DNA of 51,094 nt from Saccharopolyspora shandongensis (lineage in GTDB: Bacteria; Actinomycetota; Actinomycetes; Mycobacteriales; Pseudonocardiaceae), in NCBI RefSeq assembly GCF_900106995.1, contig NZ_FNOK01000065.1:1-51094 (forward strand), read 5' to 3'. Shown here in pieces: positions 7,846 through 15,669 of this stretch; position 1 is the first letter of the stretch, and each line of letters begins with the position of its first letter. The translations under genes were made by a program, and so were the position numbers. Below the pieces are notes generated by a model that searched no databases, was not told where the DNA came from, and saw nothing but the letters and a program-made list of their open reading frames with translations.

Positions 7846-9789
7846 ATGCGGATCTGCGTGATCGGTGCGGGCCCGCGTGGCCTGATGGTGCTGGAGCGGA
7901 TCTGTGCCAACAGCCGCGAACTCGTCGGCCCGGCGGAGCCGGTCGAGGTCCACCTGGTGGATCCGCGCGTGGGTGCGGGTGGCCGGGTGTGGTGGACCGG
8001 GCAGAGCTCGCTGCTGCTGATGAACACGGTCGCCTCGCAGGTCACCGTGTTCACCGACGACAGCGTGGAGTGCGAGGGGCCGATCCGGACCGGGCCGAGC
8101 TTGCACGAGTGGGCGCGCGCCGATCCGGACGAGGTGCCGCTCGGGCCGGACGACTACCCGACGCGCGCCGCGTTCGGCCGCTACCTGGCGTGGTTCCTGG
8201 ACCACGTGATCGCGACCGCGCCGCCCAACGTGACCATCCGGCTGCACGCCGAAACCGCCGTCGCGCTGCAGGACGATGCGCGGCACCAGCGCGTCCGGCT
8301 CGCCGACGGCAGCGTGCTGGCCGCGGACGCCGTGGTTCTCGCGCAGGGGCACGTCGACGCCGAGTCCGCCGGTGCGCCGCGCGATCTCGCGGAATTCGCG
8401 CGGCGGTACCGGTTGCGCTACGTGCCGCCGAGCAGTCCGTCCGAAGTGGACCTCTCGTCGATCGTCCCTGGCGAGCCCGTCGGGCTTCGCGGCCTGGGCC
8501 TGAACTTCTTCGACTACCTGGCGCTGCTGACTTCCGGGCGCGGCGGCCGGTTCGTGCCGGCTGGTGGGAAGCTGCGCTACGTTCCCTCGGGTCGCGAGCC
8601 GGTGCTGTACGCCGGTTCGCGCCGGGGCGTGCCGTACCACGCGCGCGGGCGGAACCAGAAGGGCGTGTCGGGGCGGCACGAACCGCTTTTCCTGACGCCG
8701 GAGGTGATCGCCGGGCTTCAGCAGCGGGCCGCCGAGGGCGCTGCGCCGGGTTTCGTGGACGACGTGTGGCCGTTGGTGTCCAAAGAGGTCCGCGCGGTGT
8801 ACTACACGACCTGGATCGGGCAGCACCGCAGCGCGAGCACCGCCGCGGTCTTCCGCCGGGACTACCTGCGCGCGATCGACGACGAGATCGCCGAGCGCTC
8901 GGTGTTGCGCCGCTACGGCGTGCCGCCGGGCGAGTGGTGGGACTGGGACCGGGTGACGCGTCCCTGCGCCGGGCGGGTTTTCGCGGACCGCGACGAGTTC
9001 CACGGCTGGCTGCTGGAGCACCTGGAGCGCGATCTGGTCGAGGCCGAGCTGGGCAACGTCGCCGGGCCGCTGAAGGCGGCGCTGGACGTGCTGCGGGATC
9101 TGCGCAACGAGATCCGGCTGGTCATCGACCACGGCGGGATCACCGGCGGCTCCTACCGGGACGAGGTGCAGCGCTGGTACACCGGGGAGAACGCGTTCCT
9201 GTCGATCGGCCCGCCGGCGCGGCGGATCGCCGAGCTGATCGCGCTGATCGAGGCGGGCGTGGTGCACGTGCTCGGCCCTGGCATGCGGGTGTCGGCCGTG
9301 GACGCGTCGTTCGTGGTCTCCGCGCGCGGCGTGGCGGCGCCGCCGGTGCCGGTGACGACGCTGATCGAAGCCCGGTTGCCGGAGCCGGACCTGGGGCGTT
9401 CGGCCGATCCGCTGCTGAGCTGGTTGCGCCGGACCGGGCAGTGCGTGGCGTACCGGATCGCCGACCCGGACGGTGCCTTCCGGACCGGTGGGCTGGCGGT
9501 GACGCGCCGTCCGTACCACCTGATCGACGCCGCCGGCCGCCCGCATCCGCGGCGCTTCGCATTCGGGGTGCCGACCGAGGCCGTGCACTGGGTGACCGCG
9601 GCCGGGGCGCGGCCCGGCGTGAACTCCGTGAGCCTCGCCGACGCGGACAGCGTCGCGCGGGCGTGCCTGTCGGTGCCGCGCAGCAAACCCGGCCCGCGGC
9701 GGGCCGCGCTGTACGCCGACTACCACAACCCGCTCGCCTGGTTGCCGACCAGCGCGCCGCGGCGAGCGCGTGAGGGGGCGGCCCGATGA
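7846..9789 (+). CDS. creE: CreE-like FAD monooxygenase (nitrosuccinate-forming)
   Basis: A 647-residue NAD_binding_9-type flavoprotein. In the cremeomycin pathway CreE oxidises the amine of L-aspartate to nitrosuccinate using FAD, NADPH and O2, the first step of bacterial nitrous-acid supply. Visible: dinucleotide motif GAGPRG at 7-12, a VVLAQGH segment, and RNQKGVSGRHEP, typical of this long FAD/NAD(P) family. I choose ATG 7846 because the Rossmann motif starts at once and GAGGGGAA lies 7 bases before it; ATG 7798 is possible. The next gene overlaps by 4 bp and encodes the matching lyase. That pairing, more than the motifs alone, supports the CreE assignment over other N-hydroxylating monooxygenases of the fold. 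Confidence 0.87.
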   Translation: MRICVIGAGPRGLMVLERICANSRELVGPAEPVEVHLVDPRVGAGGRVWWTGQSSLLLMNTVASQVTVFTDDSVECEGPIRTGPSLHEWARADPDEVPLGPDDYPTRAAFGRYLAWFLDHVIATAPPNVTIRLHAETAVALQDDARHQRVRLADGSVLAADAVVLAQGHVDAESAGAPRDLAEFARRYRLRYVPPSSPSEVDLSSIVPGEPVGLRGLGLNFFDYLALLTSGRGGRFVPAGGKLRYVPSGREPVLYAGSRRGVPYHARGRNQKGVSGRHEPLFLTPEVIAGLQQRAAEGAAPGFVDDVWPLVSKEVRAVYYTTWIGQHRSASTAAVFRRDYLRAIDDEIAERSVLRRYGVPPGEWWDWDRVTRPCAGRVFADRDEFHGWLLEHLERDLVEAELGNVAGPLKAALDVLRDLRNEIRLVIDHGGITGGSYRDEVQRWYTGENAFLSIGPPARRIAELIALIEAGVVHVLGPGMRVSAVDASFVVSARGVAAPPVPVTTLIEARLPEPDLGRSADPLLSWLRRTGQCVAYRIADPDGAFRTGGLAVTRRPYHLIDAAGRPHPRRFAFGVPTEAVHWVTAAGARPGVNSVSLADADSVARACLSVPRSKPGPRRAALYADYHNPLAWLPTSAPRRAREGAAR

Positions 9790-11171
9790 GCCCTGGGTTG
9801 GACGCGGGCCTGCTCTCCCCGGTGTGGGCGGGAACTCCGGTGCACGCCGCGACCTCCGACGGTGCGTGGCTGGCGGCGATGCTGCGGGTGGAGGTGGCGC
9901 TGGCGCGGGTGCAGGCGCGGCTCGGGGTGATCCCGGATTCCGCGGTCGAGGTGATCGAGTCGGTGGCGCGGCCGGAGCGGTTCGACCTCGCCGAGCTGGC
10001 TGTGCGGGCGCGCGAGGCCGCCAATCCGGTGGTGCCGCTGGTGTCGACGCTGACCTCGCTGGTGGCCGCGGAGAGCCCGGCGGCCGCCGACCACGTGCAT
10101 CGCGGCTGCACCAGCCAGGACGTGCTGGACACCGCGTCCATGCTCGTCAGCGGGCGAGCGCTCGCCGACCTGGAGTCCTGTTTGGACCGTTGCGCGGCCG
10201 CCTTCGCCGAGCTGGCGGAACGGCACCGGGACACGCCGATGGCGGGCCGGACGCTGACGCAGCACGCCGTGCCGACGACGTTCGGGCTCAAGGCGGCCGG
10301 CTGGCTGGCCGGGGTCGGCGAGGCGCGCCGCCGGGTGCACCGGCTGCGCACCGAGGGGCTGCCGGTGTCGATCGGCGGCGCGGGCGGCACCGCCGCCGCC
10401 TACGCGGCGTATGCGCAGGCGGCCACCGGCGCCGATCTCGTGGGCGAGCTCGTCGAGGGCATGGCGGACGAACTAGGGCTCGCGGTGCAGGTCGTGCCGT
10501 GGCACACGCAGCGCGTGCCACTGGCGGATCTCGGCTGGGCGCTCAGCGTCGTCGCCGGGGTGCTGGGCAAGTTCGGCGCGGACGTGCAGGTGTTGTGCCG
10601 CACCGAGGTCGGCGAGGCCGTCGAGCCGGGCCCGGCCGGGCGCGGGGCCTCGTCGGCGATGCCGCAGAAGCGCAATCCCGTGCTGTCGACGCTGATCGTG
10701 GCCGCGGCCCGGCAGGTCGCCCCGGCGGCCGGGGTGCTGGCCCAGTGCATGCTCGCCGAGGACGAACGCCCGGCGGGAGCCTGGCACGCCGAGTGGCAGC
10801 CGTTGCGGGATTGCCTGCGCGCGGCGGGCGGCGCGGCGCACACGGCCGCCGAACTGGCGGAGGGCCTCGCGGTGTTCCCGGACAGGATGCTGGAGAACCT
10901 GCACCGGACCGGTGGCGCGATCGTCGCCGAGCGGGTCAACGTCGCGCTCGCCCCGGTGCTCGGCAAGGCCCGAGCGAAGCAGGTGCTGGCCCGCATCTCG
11001 GCCGAGGCGGCCGCCGGGCGCGGCACGTTCGACCAACTGCTCGCGAACGCGCGCGAGCTCCAAGAGTCGGGCCTGGACGGAGCGGCGGTACGAGAGCTGC
11101 TCGCCCCGCAGAACTACCTCGGCGCGGCATCCTGGTTCGTGAAACGCGCCCTCGACGAGTACGGCGCCTGA
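9786..11171 (+). CDS. creD: CreD-like nitrosuccinate lyase
   Basis: A 461-residue member of the aspartase/fumarase superfamily. CreD splits nitrosuccinate into fumarate and nitrous acid. The superfamily signature SSAMPQKRNP is at 289-298, carrying the catalytic serine loop; GCTSQD (108-113) and TLTQHAVPTTFG (157-168) are the other conserved regions. By sequence alone it would be called a 3-carboxymuconate cycloisomerase or adenylosuccinate-lyase-like protein. The ATGA overlap with the CreE-like gene and the adjoining 3,4-AHBA genes favour nitrosuccinate lyase. About 80 bases after its stop codon the TTTCGCGCGAAA repeats and a DUF559 gene begin. Confidence 0.87.
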   Translation: MSPGLDAGLLSPVWAGTPVHAATSDGAWLAAMLRVEVALARVQARLGVIPDSAVEVIESVARPERFDLAELAVRAREAANPVVPLVSTLTSLVAAESPAAADHVHRGCTSQDVLDTASMLVSGRALADLESCLDRCAAAFAELAERHRDTPMAGRTLTQHAVPTTFGLKAAGWLAGVGEARRRVHRLRTEGLPVSIGGAGGTAAAYAAYAQAATGADLVGELVEGMADELGLAVQVVPWHTQRVPLADLGWALSVVAGVLGKFGADVQVLCRTEVGEAVEPGPAGRGASSAMPQKRNPVLSTLIVAAARQVAPAAGVLAQCMLAEDERPAGAWHAEWQPLRDCLRAAGGAAHTAAELAEGLAVFPDRMLENLHRTGGAIVAERVNVALAPVLGKARAKQVLARISAEAAAGRGTFDQLLANARELQESGLDGAAVRELLAPQNYLGAASWFVKRALDEYGA

Positions 11172-11188
11172 TCATGTGGTGCGGCGCT

Positions 11189-11240
11189 TTCGCGCGAAAC
11201 CGGCGTTCCAGTGAGGGACCGGCGACGGTTTCGCGCGAAA
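11189..11240. repeat. Two TTTCGCGCGAAA repeats, 3' side of the DUF559 gene
   Basis: Self-complementary 12-mers at 11189-11200 and 11229-11240, 40 bases apart, in a shared longer unit (GCGcTTTCGCGCGAAAcCGGCGTTCCAG-type, degenerate). They fill the gap between the CreD-like gene and the convergent DUF559 gene. Three more copies lie on the gene's other side. Confidence 0.9.
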
Positions 11241-11249
11241 GCGCCAAAA

Positions 11250-12143
11250 TCACCGGCGGGCCGCAACCGCTGCGCGGACCTCTGCGAGCAGTTCCGGCAG
11301 CTCTTGGTACAAGCGTTCCGCAGTCACCACGATGACGTGCCAGCCGCATGCCCGGATCCGGCGCAGCCGCTCCTGATCGAACCTGTACCGCTCAGGGGCG
11401 GCATGCCAAGCGCCGTCGTACTCGAGGGCGATCTTCGCATCCTCGAGAGCAAGATCGACGCGAGCGACGAAACCGTGCTCGTCGTGGATCTCCACCTGCG
11501 GCGTAGGGCGAAGACCTGCTTGCACGAGGGCGACGCGCAACTCGGACTCGGGAGGTGACTCCGCTCGCCCGTCCAGGAGCGCAGCCGCGGCTCGCGCGCG
11601 GACTATGCCGTGGTCGTGGCGGCCGACGAGGAAGGCTTGGGCCGTCTTCTCGTCGATCAGCCCGGCTCGGATCAGCGCATCACCGGCCGCAACCGCCGGC
11701 CTCTGCGCATTCCGGGCGAGAAGGTCCAGCATCGTGCGTTCGATGGTGGCCAGGTGTACCCCCGCCCATTCCACCCTCTCGAACGGCGAGCTCTTGACCG
11801 ACCAACATCGCAGGCCGGCACGCCTGTTCATGTACTTCTGCCCGCTCACGAGCACTTCGACTCGGTCATAGGTCCTCGCCAGCGGAACTCCACGGAGGGT
11901 GGCGGCGGACCGACCGGTGATGATCGACTGCCGCGGCAGGACGAGAGCTGCGGCCAAGCAGCGAAGCGCATGGGTCACCTCGGTCTCGCTGCTGCAGTAG
12001 ACGCCGTGGATCACTCGTCTGTATTCGCCGCTCTTCCGCAGCTGCCGCTCGGTGATCCCCTGGGAAAGCGCCTGGGCGCAGGTCATCAGTCCGCAATCCG
12101 CTGGCGTGGTGGCGCTGATCAAAGTTGTCATGCATCGCAGCAT
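11250..12143 (-). CDS. DUF559 / AbiEi-like N-terminal domain protein
   Basis: A 297-residue protein of a common actinobacterial type. The N-terminal third (LSQGITERQLRKSGEYRRV, then HGVYC) resembles the winged-helix domain of type IV AbiEi antitoxins. The C-terminal part (PESELRVALVQAGL, VARVDLALEDAKIALEYDGAWH, RRIRACGWHVI) is a DUF559, Vsr/PD-(D/E)XK-like nuclease fold with Glu, Asp and Glu in the usual places. Function unproven; a DNA-processing or defence role is guessed for the family. The start is uncertain: ATG 12143 or 12131, neither with a clear ribosome site. It splits the biosynthetic cluster and is flanked on both sides by the same repeats, which suggests later insertion. Confidence 0.75.
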   Translation of the reverse strand: MLRCMTTLISATTPADCGLMTCAQALSQGITERQLRKSGEYRRVIHGVYCSSETEVTHALRCLAAALVLPRQSIITGRSAATLRGVPLARTYDRVEVLVSGQKYMNRRAGLRCWSVKSSPFERVEWAGVHLATIERTMLDLLARNAQRPAVAAGDALIRAGLIDEKTAQAFLVGRHDHGIVRARAAAALLDGRAESPPESELRVALVQAGLRPTPQVEIHDEHGFVARVDLALEDAKIALEYDGAWHAAPERYRFDQERLRRIRACGWHVIVVTAERLYQELPELLAEVRAAVAARR

Positions 12144-12240
12144 GCGGGCGCAGTTCGGCCGCTGTCATCGACGTCGCGCAGATCTGTGGACAACCTGCTC
12201 CACTGTGGATAGTTTTGTTTACCCTCTCGGGGGACGGCGT

Positions 12241-12346
12241 TTTCGCGCGAAACCGGCATTCCACGTGAGGTGCGACGGCGGTTTCGCGCGAAACCGGCGT
12301 TTCATGTGAGGAGGTGCGGCGTTTTCGCGCGAAAACGCCGCACCTC
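12241..12346. repeat. Three TTTCGCGCGAAA repeats at exact 41-base spacing, last in a 36-bp palindrome
   Basis: 12-mers at 12241-12252, 12282-12293 and 12323-12334; the start-to-start distance is 41 bases both times. The unit continues as CCGGCATTCCACGTGAGG-like sequence, degenerate between copies. The last copy sits at the centre of a perfect 36-bp palindrome at 12311-12346. It lies upstream of the DUF559 gene and downstream of the BBE gene. Confidence 0.92.
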
Positions 12347-12401
12347 GTGTCGGGTGGTGATTCGGCGCGGAATCGCCATCCGGCACAGCCCGGTCCGCAT
12401 G

Positions 12402-12444
12402 GCGCAGCGGCCGCGGGTGGCGTTGCCTCCCGCGGCCGCTGCGC
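12402..12444 (-). terminator. Hairpin terminator of the BBE oxidase gene
   Basis: Perfect 16-bp stem (12402-12417 with 12429-12444, GCGCAGCGGCCGCGGG) and an 11-base loop, directly after the leftward stop codon. No T-run. Confidence 0.75.
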
Positions 12445-12450
12445 ATCCGG

Positions 12451-14067
12451 TCAGGGCAGCCTGATCGACTGGGCGTGCTTGAACACGTCCCGCGGGTCGT
12501 AGGCCTTCTTCGCCTGCTGCAGGCGCCCGTAGTTCCCCTTGAAGTACAGGTCGTGCCACGGCACGCCCGAGGCGTTCCACGCCGGGTCGCTGATGTCGAT
12601 GTCGCAGTAGTTGATGAAGCAGCCGTCGGTGACGTCGTTGGGCACCGGCACTCCGCCGGTGTCCCGGTAGACGGCCTGGTAGAACCGCTGGTGCCAGCCC
12701 ACGTGGCGGTCGTCGTCCGCGGGGCCCTGCCAGGCCGTGCCCCACAGCAGCTTCATCACCGAGTCGCGGTGCGGGTTGGCGGTCGCGTCGGGCGCGACGG
12801 TGTTGACCTTGCCGCCGAAGGACGCGATCGACACCACGAACGGCAGCTGCGCGTAGTCGGTGTTGGTCAGCTGGTCGTACAGCGCGGCGATCTGCGCGTC
12901 GGTGAAGCCCTTGCGGTGGTAGCTGGACTTGTACTTGTAGCGGTCGGTCGGGTTGCTCATCCACATCCCGGGCCAGCCGGTCGCGTGCAGCCACGGCAGC
13001 TTCCGGTGGTCGGTGACGGTGGGCGTCACGCCGACGCCTTCGCCGACCGCGTTGAGGAAGTCGTCGAGCAGCCGCGCCGCGTTGGGCAGGCCCGCGTCGA
13101 TCTGCACGACCAGGTGGAACGGGCCGTATGCGCGAGTCGTCAGCTCCAGCCGGGAGAACAGCCCGGTGTAGGGGCTGTCGGGGGCGCTGTTGCGTTCCAT
13201 CCAGGTGCCGTAGTTGCGCAGCAGCCGGGCGAACCGCTCGGGCGTCATCTGGTCCCACGCCCACTCGCGGCGGTGGATCCACGCTTCCCGCGGCGGGGCC
13301 GGCAGCAGCTTCGTCGGATCGGTGCCGGTGGCGTCCGGGGCGCGGAACCAGAACCGCGTTACGACGCCGAAAGCGCCACCGCCGCCGCCGGTGTGCGCCC
13401 ACCACAGCTCGCGGTTGGGGTCGTTGGCGTCCCGGGTCGCGACGATCGCCCGCGCGTTGCCGCCGGCGTCGACCACCACGACCTCCACCGCGTACACGTG
13501 GTCGCTGATGTAGCCGTGCCGGCGGCTCAGCGGCCCGTAGCCGCTGCCGGTGACGTGCCCGCCGACGCCGACGGTGTAGCAGGAGCCGCCGGGCAGGCAG
13601 ATGCCCCACCGCTTGTAGAGCGTGTCGTAGACGTCGCCCAGCTCGGCGCCCGCTTCGACCATGATCGCGTTCATCTTGGTGTCGTGGGCGATCGCGTTCA
13701 TCTGCGTCATGTCGATGAGGACCCGCACGTCGGGGTTGTCGACGAAGTTCTCGTAGCAGTGCCCGCCGCTGCGCACGCCGATGCGCTTGCCGCGCCGCGC
13801 CGCGTCGCCGACTGCTGCGACCACCTGCTCCGTAGTGGACGGCAGGCACACGCTTTCGGGGTTGCTCACGAATCGCTGGTTCTGGCCCCGGGTCAGGCCG
13901 GCGAAGCGGACGTCCGCGGGGCCGACGGTGATGGCCGGGTTGGCGGCCGGTCCCACCTGCTGCGGGACGGTTGGTGCCGCGAGTGCTTCGGTGGTGGAGA
14001 GGACGGCGGCCGAGCCGCCGAGCGCCGCAGTCCAGGTGAGCAGGTTGCGGCGCGATAACGCGCTCAT
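12451..14067 (-). CDS. Tat-exported BBE-type FAD-linked oxidase
   Basis: A 538-residue berberine-bridge-enzyme-like oxidase. Residues 1-31 are a twin-arginine signal (SRRNLLTW, hydrophobic core, ALAAP), so the protein is probably exported folded with its flavin. The FAD domain carries RSGGHCYENF with His103, and GGSCYTVGVGGH with Cys163, the two residues that bind FAD bicovalently in this family. The C-terminal BBE domain (NYGRLQQAKKAYDPRDVF) is complete. Family members carry out two-electron oxidations of phenols, alcohols or ring closures, often late in natural-product pathways. It is the only obvious candidate here for oxidising the aromatic scaffold. Monocistronic; a CACGTGAT palindrome lies about 165 bases upstream. 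Confidence 0.92.
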   Translation of the reverse strand: MSALSRRNLLTWTAALGGSAAVLSTTEALAAPTVPQQVGPAANPAITVGPADVRFAGLTRGQNQRFVSNPESVCLPSTTEQVVAAVGDAARRGKRIGVRSGGHCYENFVDNPDVRVLIDMTQMNAIAHDTKMNAIMVEAGAELGDVYDTLYKRWGICLPGGSCYTVGVGGHVTGSGYGPLSRRHGYISDHVYAVEVVVVDAGGNARAIVATRDANDPNRELWWAHTGGGGGAFGVVTRFWFRAPDATGTDPTKLLPAPPREAWIHRREWAWDQMTPERFARLLRNYGTWMERNSAPDSPYTGLFSRLELTTRAYGPFHLVVQIDAGLPNAARLLDDFLNAVGEGVGVTPTVTDHRKLPWLHATGWPGMWMSNPTDRYKYKSSYHRKGFTDAQIAALYDQLTNTDYAQLPFVVSIASFGGKVNTVAPDATANPHRDSVMKLLWGTAWQGPADDDRHVGWHQRFYQAVYRDTGGVPVPNDVTDGCFINYCDIDISDPAWNASGVPWHDLYFKGNYGRLQQAKKAYDPRDVFKHAQSIRLP

Positions 14068-14231
14068 GCGAACTCCTCCGAGAGTGACTTGGTCCCCTGC
14101 GCCGTCGCGATCCGCGGACAGGCCGGACCGGCGTCTACCTCATGGAGCAAGGACGGATGACGCAGAGTCGCGGCCGCAGCGTCGATCACGGGCGGCTACA
14201 CCCAATCGTGTAGATCCCTGGGCCGAAAGAC

Positions 14232-14249
14232 ATCACGTGATCACGTGAT
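14232..14249. promoter_or_regulatory. 18-bp perfect palindrome with two CACGTGAT halves
   Basis: ATCACGTGATCACGTGAT reads the same on both strands. It lies upstream of the BBE oxidase, in the gap before the NmrA-like fragment, and shares CACGTGAT with the 11-mers at 7698, 19347 and 25300. Confidence 0.55.
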
Positions 14250-14314
14250 TGACTCACTCTCGGTGGCTGCTCCGTTCGGCCTACCCGGATGACGCGACCC
14301 GGCCGCCCCTGCGA

Positions 14315-14665
14315 CTACGACCACGCGCCCGTCGTGGCGGCCCGGGCGACGTAGTCGCCGAAGTCGGCCGGTTCTACGCTCTTGAGTGGCTCCGGGAGAA
14401 CGAGCCCGATGCCGCGCCCGGACAGGGCCACGAAGCGGCGAACGCCTGCCGCCACCGCACGATCGACGAAAACCCTTGTTGAGGAAGGGTTCTCGGAAGC
14501 CACGAGGTAGACGGCCGTGGCCCCGTCCGGCGCGGCCGGCCAGGTTTCCCGGTCGGCCCAGTCGAACCGCACCTCACCGGAGCGGGACGCGGCCCGGACG
14601 TGCTCGCCCGCCGCGCGCAGCGTGCTCACCAGCCGGCGTCCGGTCTTGCCCGTCGCTCCCGGCAC
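14315..14665 (-). pseudogene. NmrA-like NAD(P)-binding protein, fragment
   Basis: About 116 residues resembling the N-terminal half of an NmrA/SDR-a reductase: a nucleotide motif (PGATGKTGRRLVSTLRAAG), VYLVASENPSS and VRRFVALSGRG. Normal proteins of this type are near 270-290 residues; this one stops after about 115 and nothing recognisable continues. No ATG is available at the 5' side, only CTG or GTG, and an in-frame TGA lies just above. It is divergent from a broken AraC regulator, an arrangement usual for such a reductase and its regulator, so both members look decayed. Confidence 0.6.
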
Positions 14666-14780
14666 CAGGATCGAATCCGCTTGTGTCGTCGTGGTCAGCA
14701 GTCAACCGGCGGCGGTGCGGGGCGACCATGGCTCGTCGTACGCGGAACATGTCCGATCGCCCGCCGCTATCGTGAAGTTC

Positions 14781-15622
14781 ATGGACCCGTTCGACGACCT
14801 GCTGCGGGGCGTCCGCGCGGACGGCGCCGGTTTCAGTCGGACGGAGCTCTCCCCGCCGTGGGCGCTGCGCTTCGGGGACGCGGAATCCCTGACGCTGCTC
14901 GCGCCGCTGCGGGGCGAGGGCTGGATCTCCTTTGGGGAAGGCGAAAAGCCGCGGCTGGTGCGGCCCGGCGAGCGCGCGGCCCGGGGCCGTTCGCCATCTC
15001 CGACCGGCCCGAACCGGGGCGCGTGGAGCCGGCCGATCGCACGGTGCCGCTGACCGCGACGTACCGCGTGCGGGGCAAGGTGTCGCAACGACTGCCGCCC
15101 GTGCTGGTGGTGCCCGACGGGGACGGTTGCGCATCGATCCGCGGCTTCCTGGACTCGCAGATCGCCGCGAGCCCACCGCGTCGGCAAGTGGTGCTCGACC
15201 GGCTGCTGGTATGCACGCTGCGGGGTTGGTTCGACCGGCCGGAATCCTTTCCGCCCAGCCTGTTCCGGGCGTTGGGCGACGCCGCGATCGGCTCGGCGTT
15301 GCGGGCGATGCACGCCGCGCCGGAGAAGCCCTGAACGCTCGCCTCCCTGGCCCGCGAGGCGGGGGTGCCGCGCACGACGCCGGCCGGCCGGTTCGCCGAG
15401 CTGGTGGGCGAGCCGCCGCTGACGTACCTGACGGACTGGCGGATGACCTTGGCCGCCGGCCAGCTGGCCGAATCCACCGCATCGGCCGCCGCGATAGCGC
15501 ATCGGGTCGGCTACGCGGATGCCCTTGGGTTCAGCGCGGCGTTCAAGCGGTTCCACGGCGTCAGCCCCAGCAAGTACCGCCAGGACGCCTGGTGCGCGGC
15601 CCGGTGCGGGCAATCCACATAG
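14781..15622 (+). pseudogene. AraC-family regulator, frameshifted with a nonsense codon
   Basis: The N-terminal cupin-like domain (MDPFDDLLRGVRADGAGF, LSPPWALRFG, GWISFGEG) reads in one frame to about 14965. The protein then continues one frame over (GPFAISDRPEPG to ALRAMHAAPEKP), which requires a frameshift near 14960-14990. That frame meets TGA at 15332 where this family has a Trp (PWT), and beyond it the HTH domain is intact (LASLAREAGV, LVGEPPLTYLTDWRM, VGYADALGFSAAFKRFHG) to 15622. Two independent lesions make a functional product unlikely unless one is a sequencing error. Confidence 0.85.
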
Positions 15623-15631
15623 GACGCCCAA

Positions 15632-15662
15632 CGAGGTCGTGCCCGGGTGGGGCACGACCTCG
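15632..15662. terminator. Bidirectional hairpin terminator
   Basis: Perfect 12-bp stem (15632-15643 with 15651-15662, CGAGGTCGTGCC) and a 7-base loop, in the 47-base gap between the convergent AraC remnant and the methyltransferase gene. Confidence 0.75.
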
Positions 15663-15669
15663 CGAACGG

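Noticed and set aside
8204..8211. CACGTGAT inside the CreE-like gene (and a similar site near 25830)
   Set aside because: Both are within coding sequence, lack the GAA extension, and are at a frequency expected by chance.
9786..11171. 3-carboxymuconate cycloisomerase, adenylosuccinate or argininosuccinate lyase
   Set aside because: The superfamily motif fits all of these, but coupling to the CreE-like gene and the absence of protocatechuate or purine genes favour nitrosuccinate lyase.
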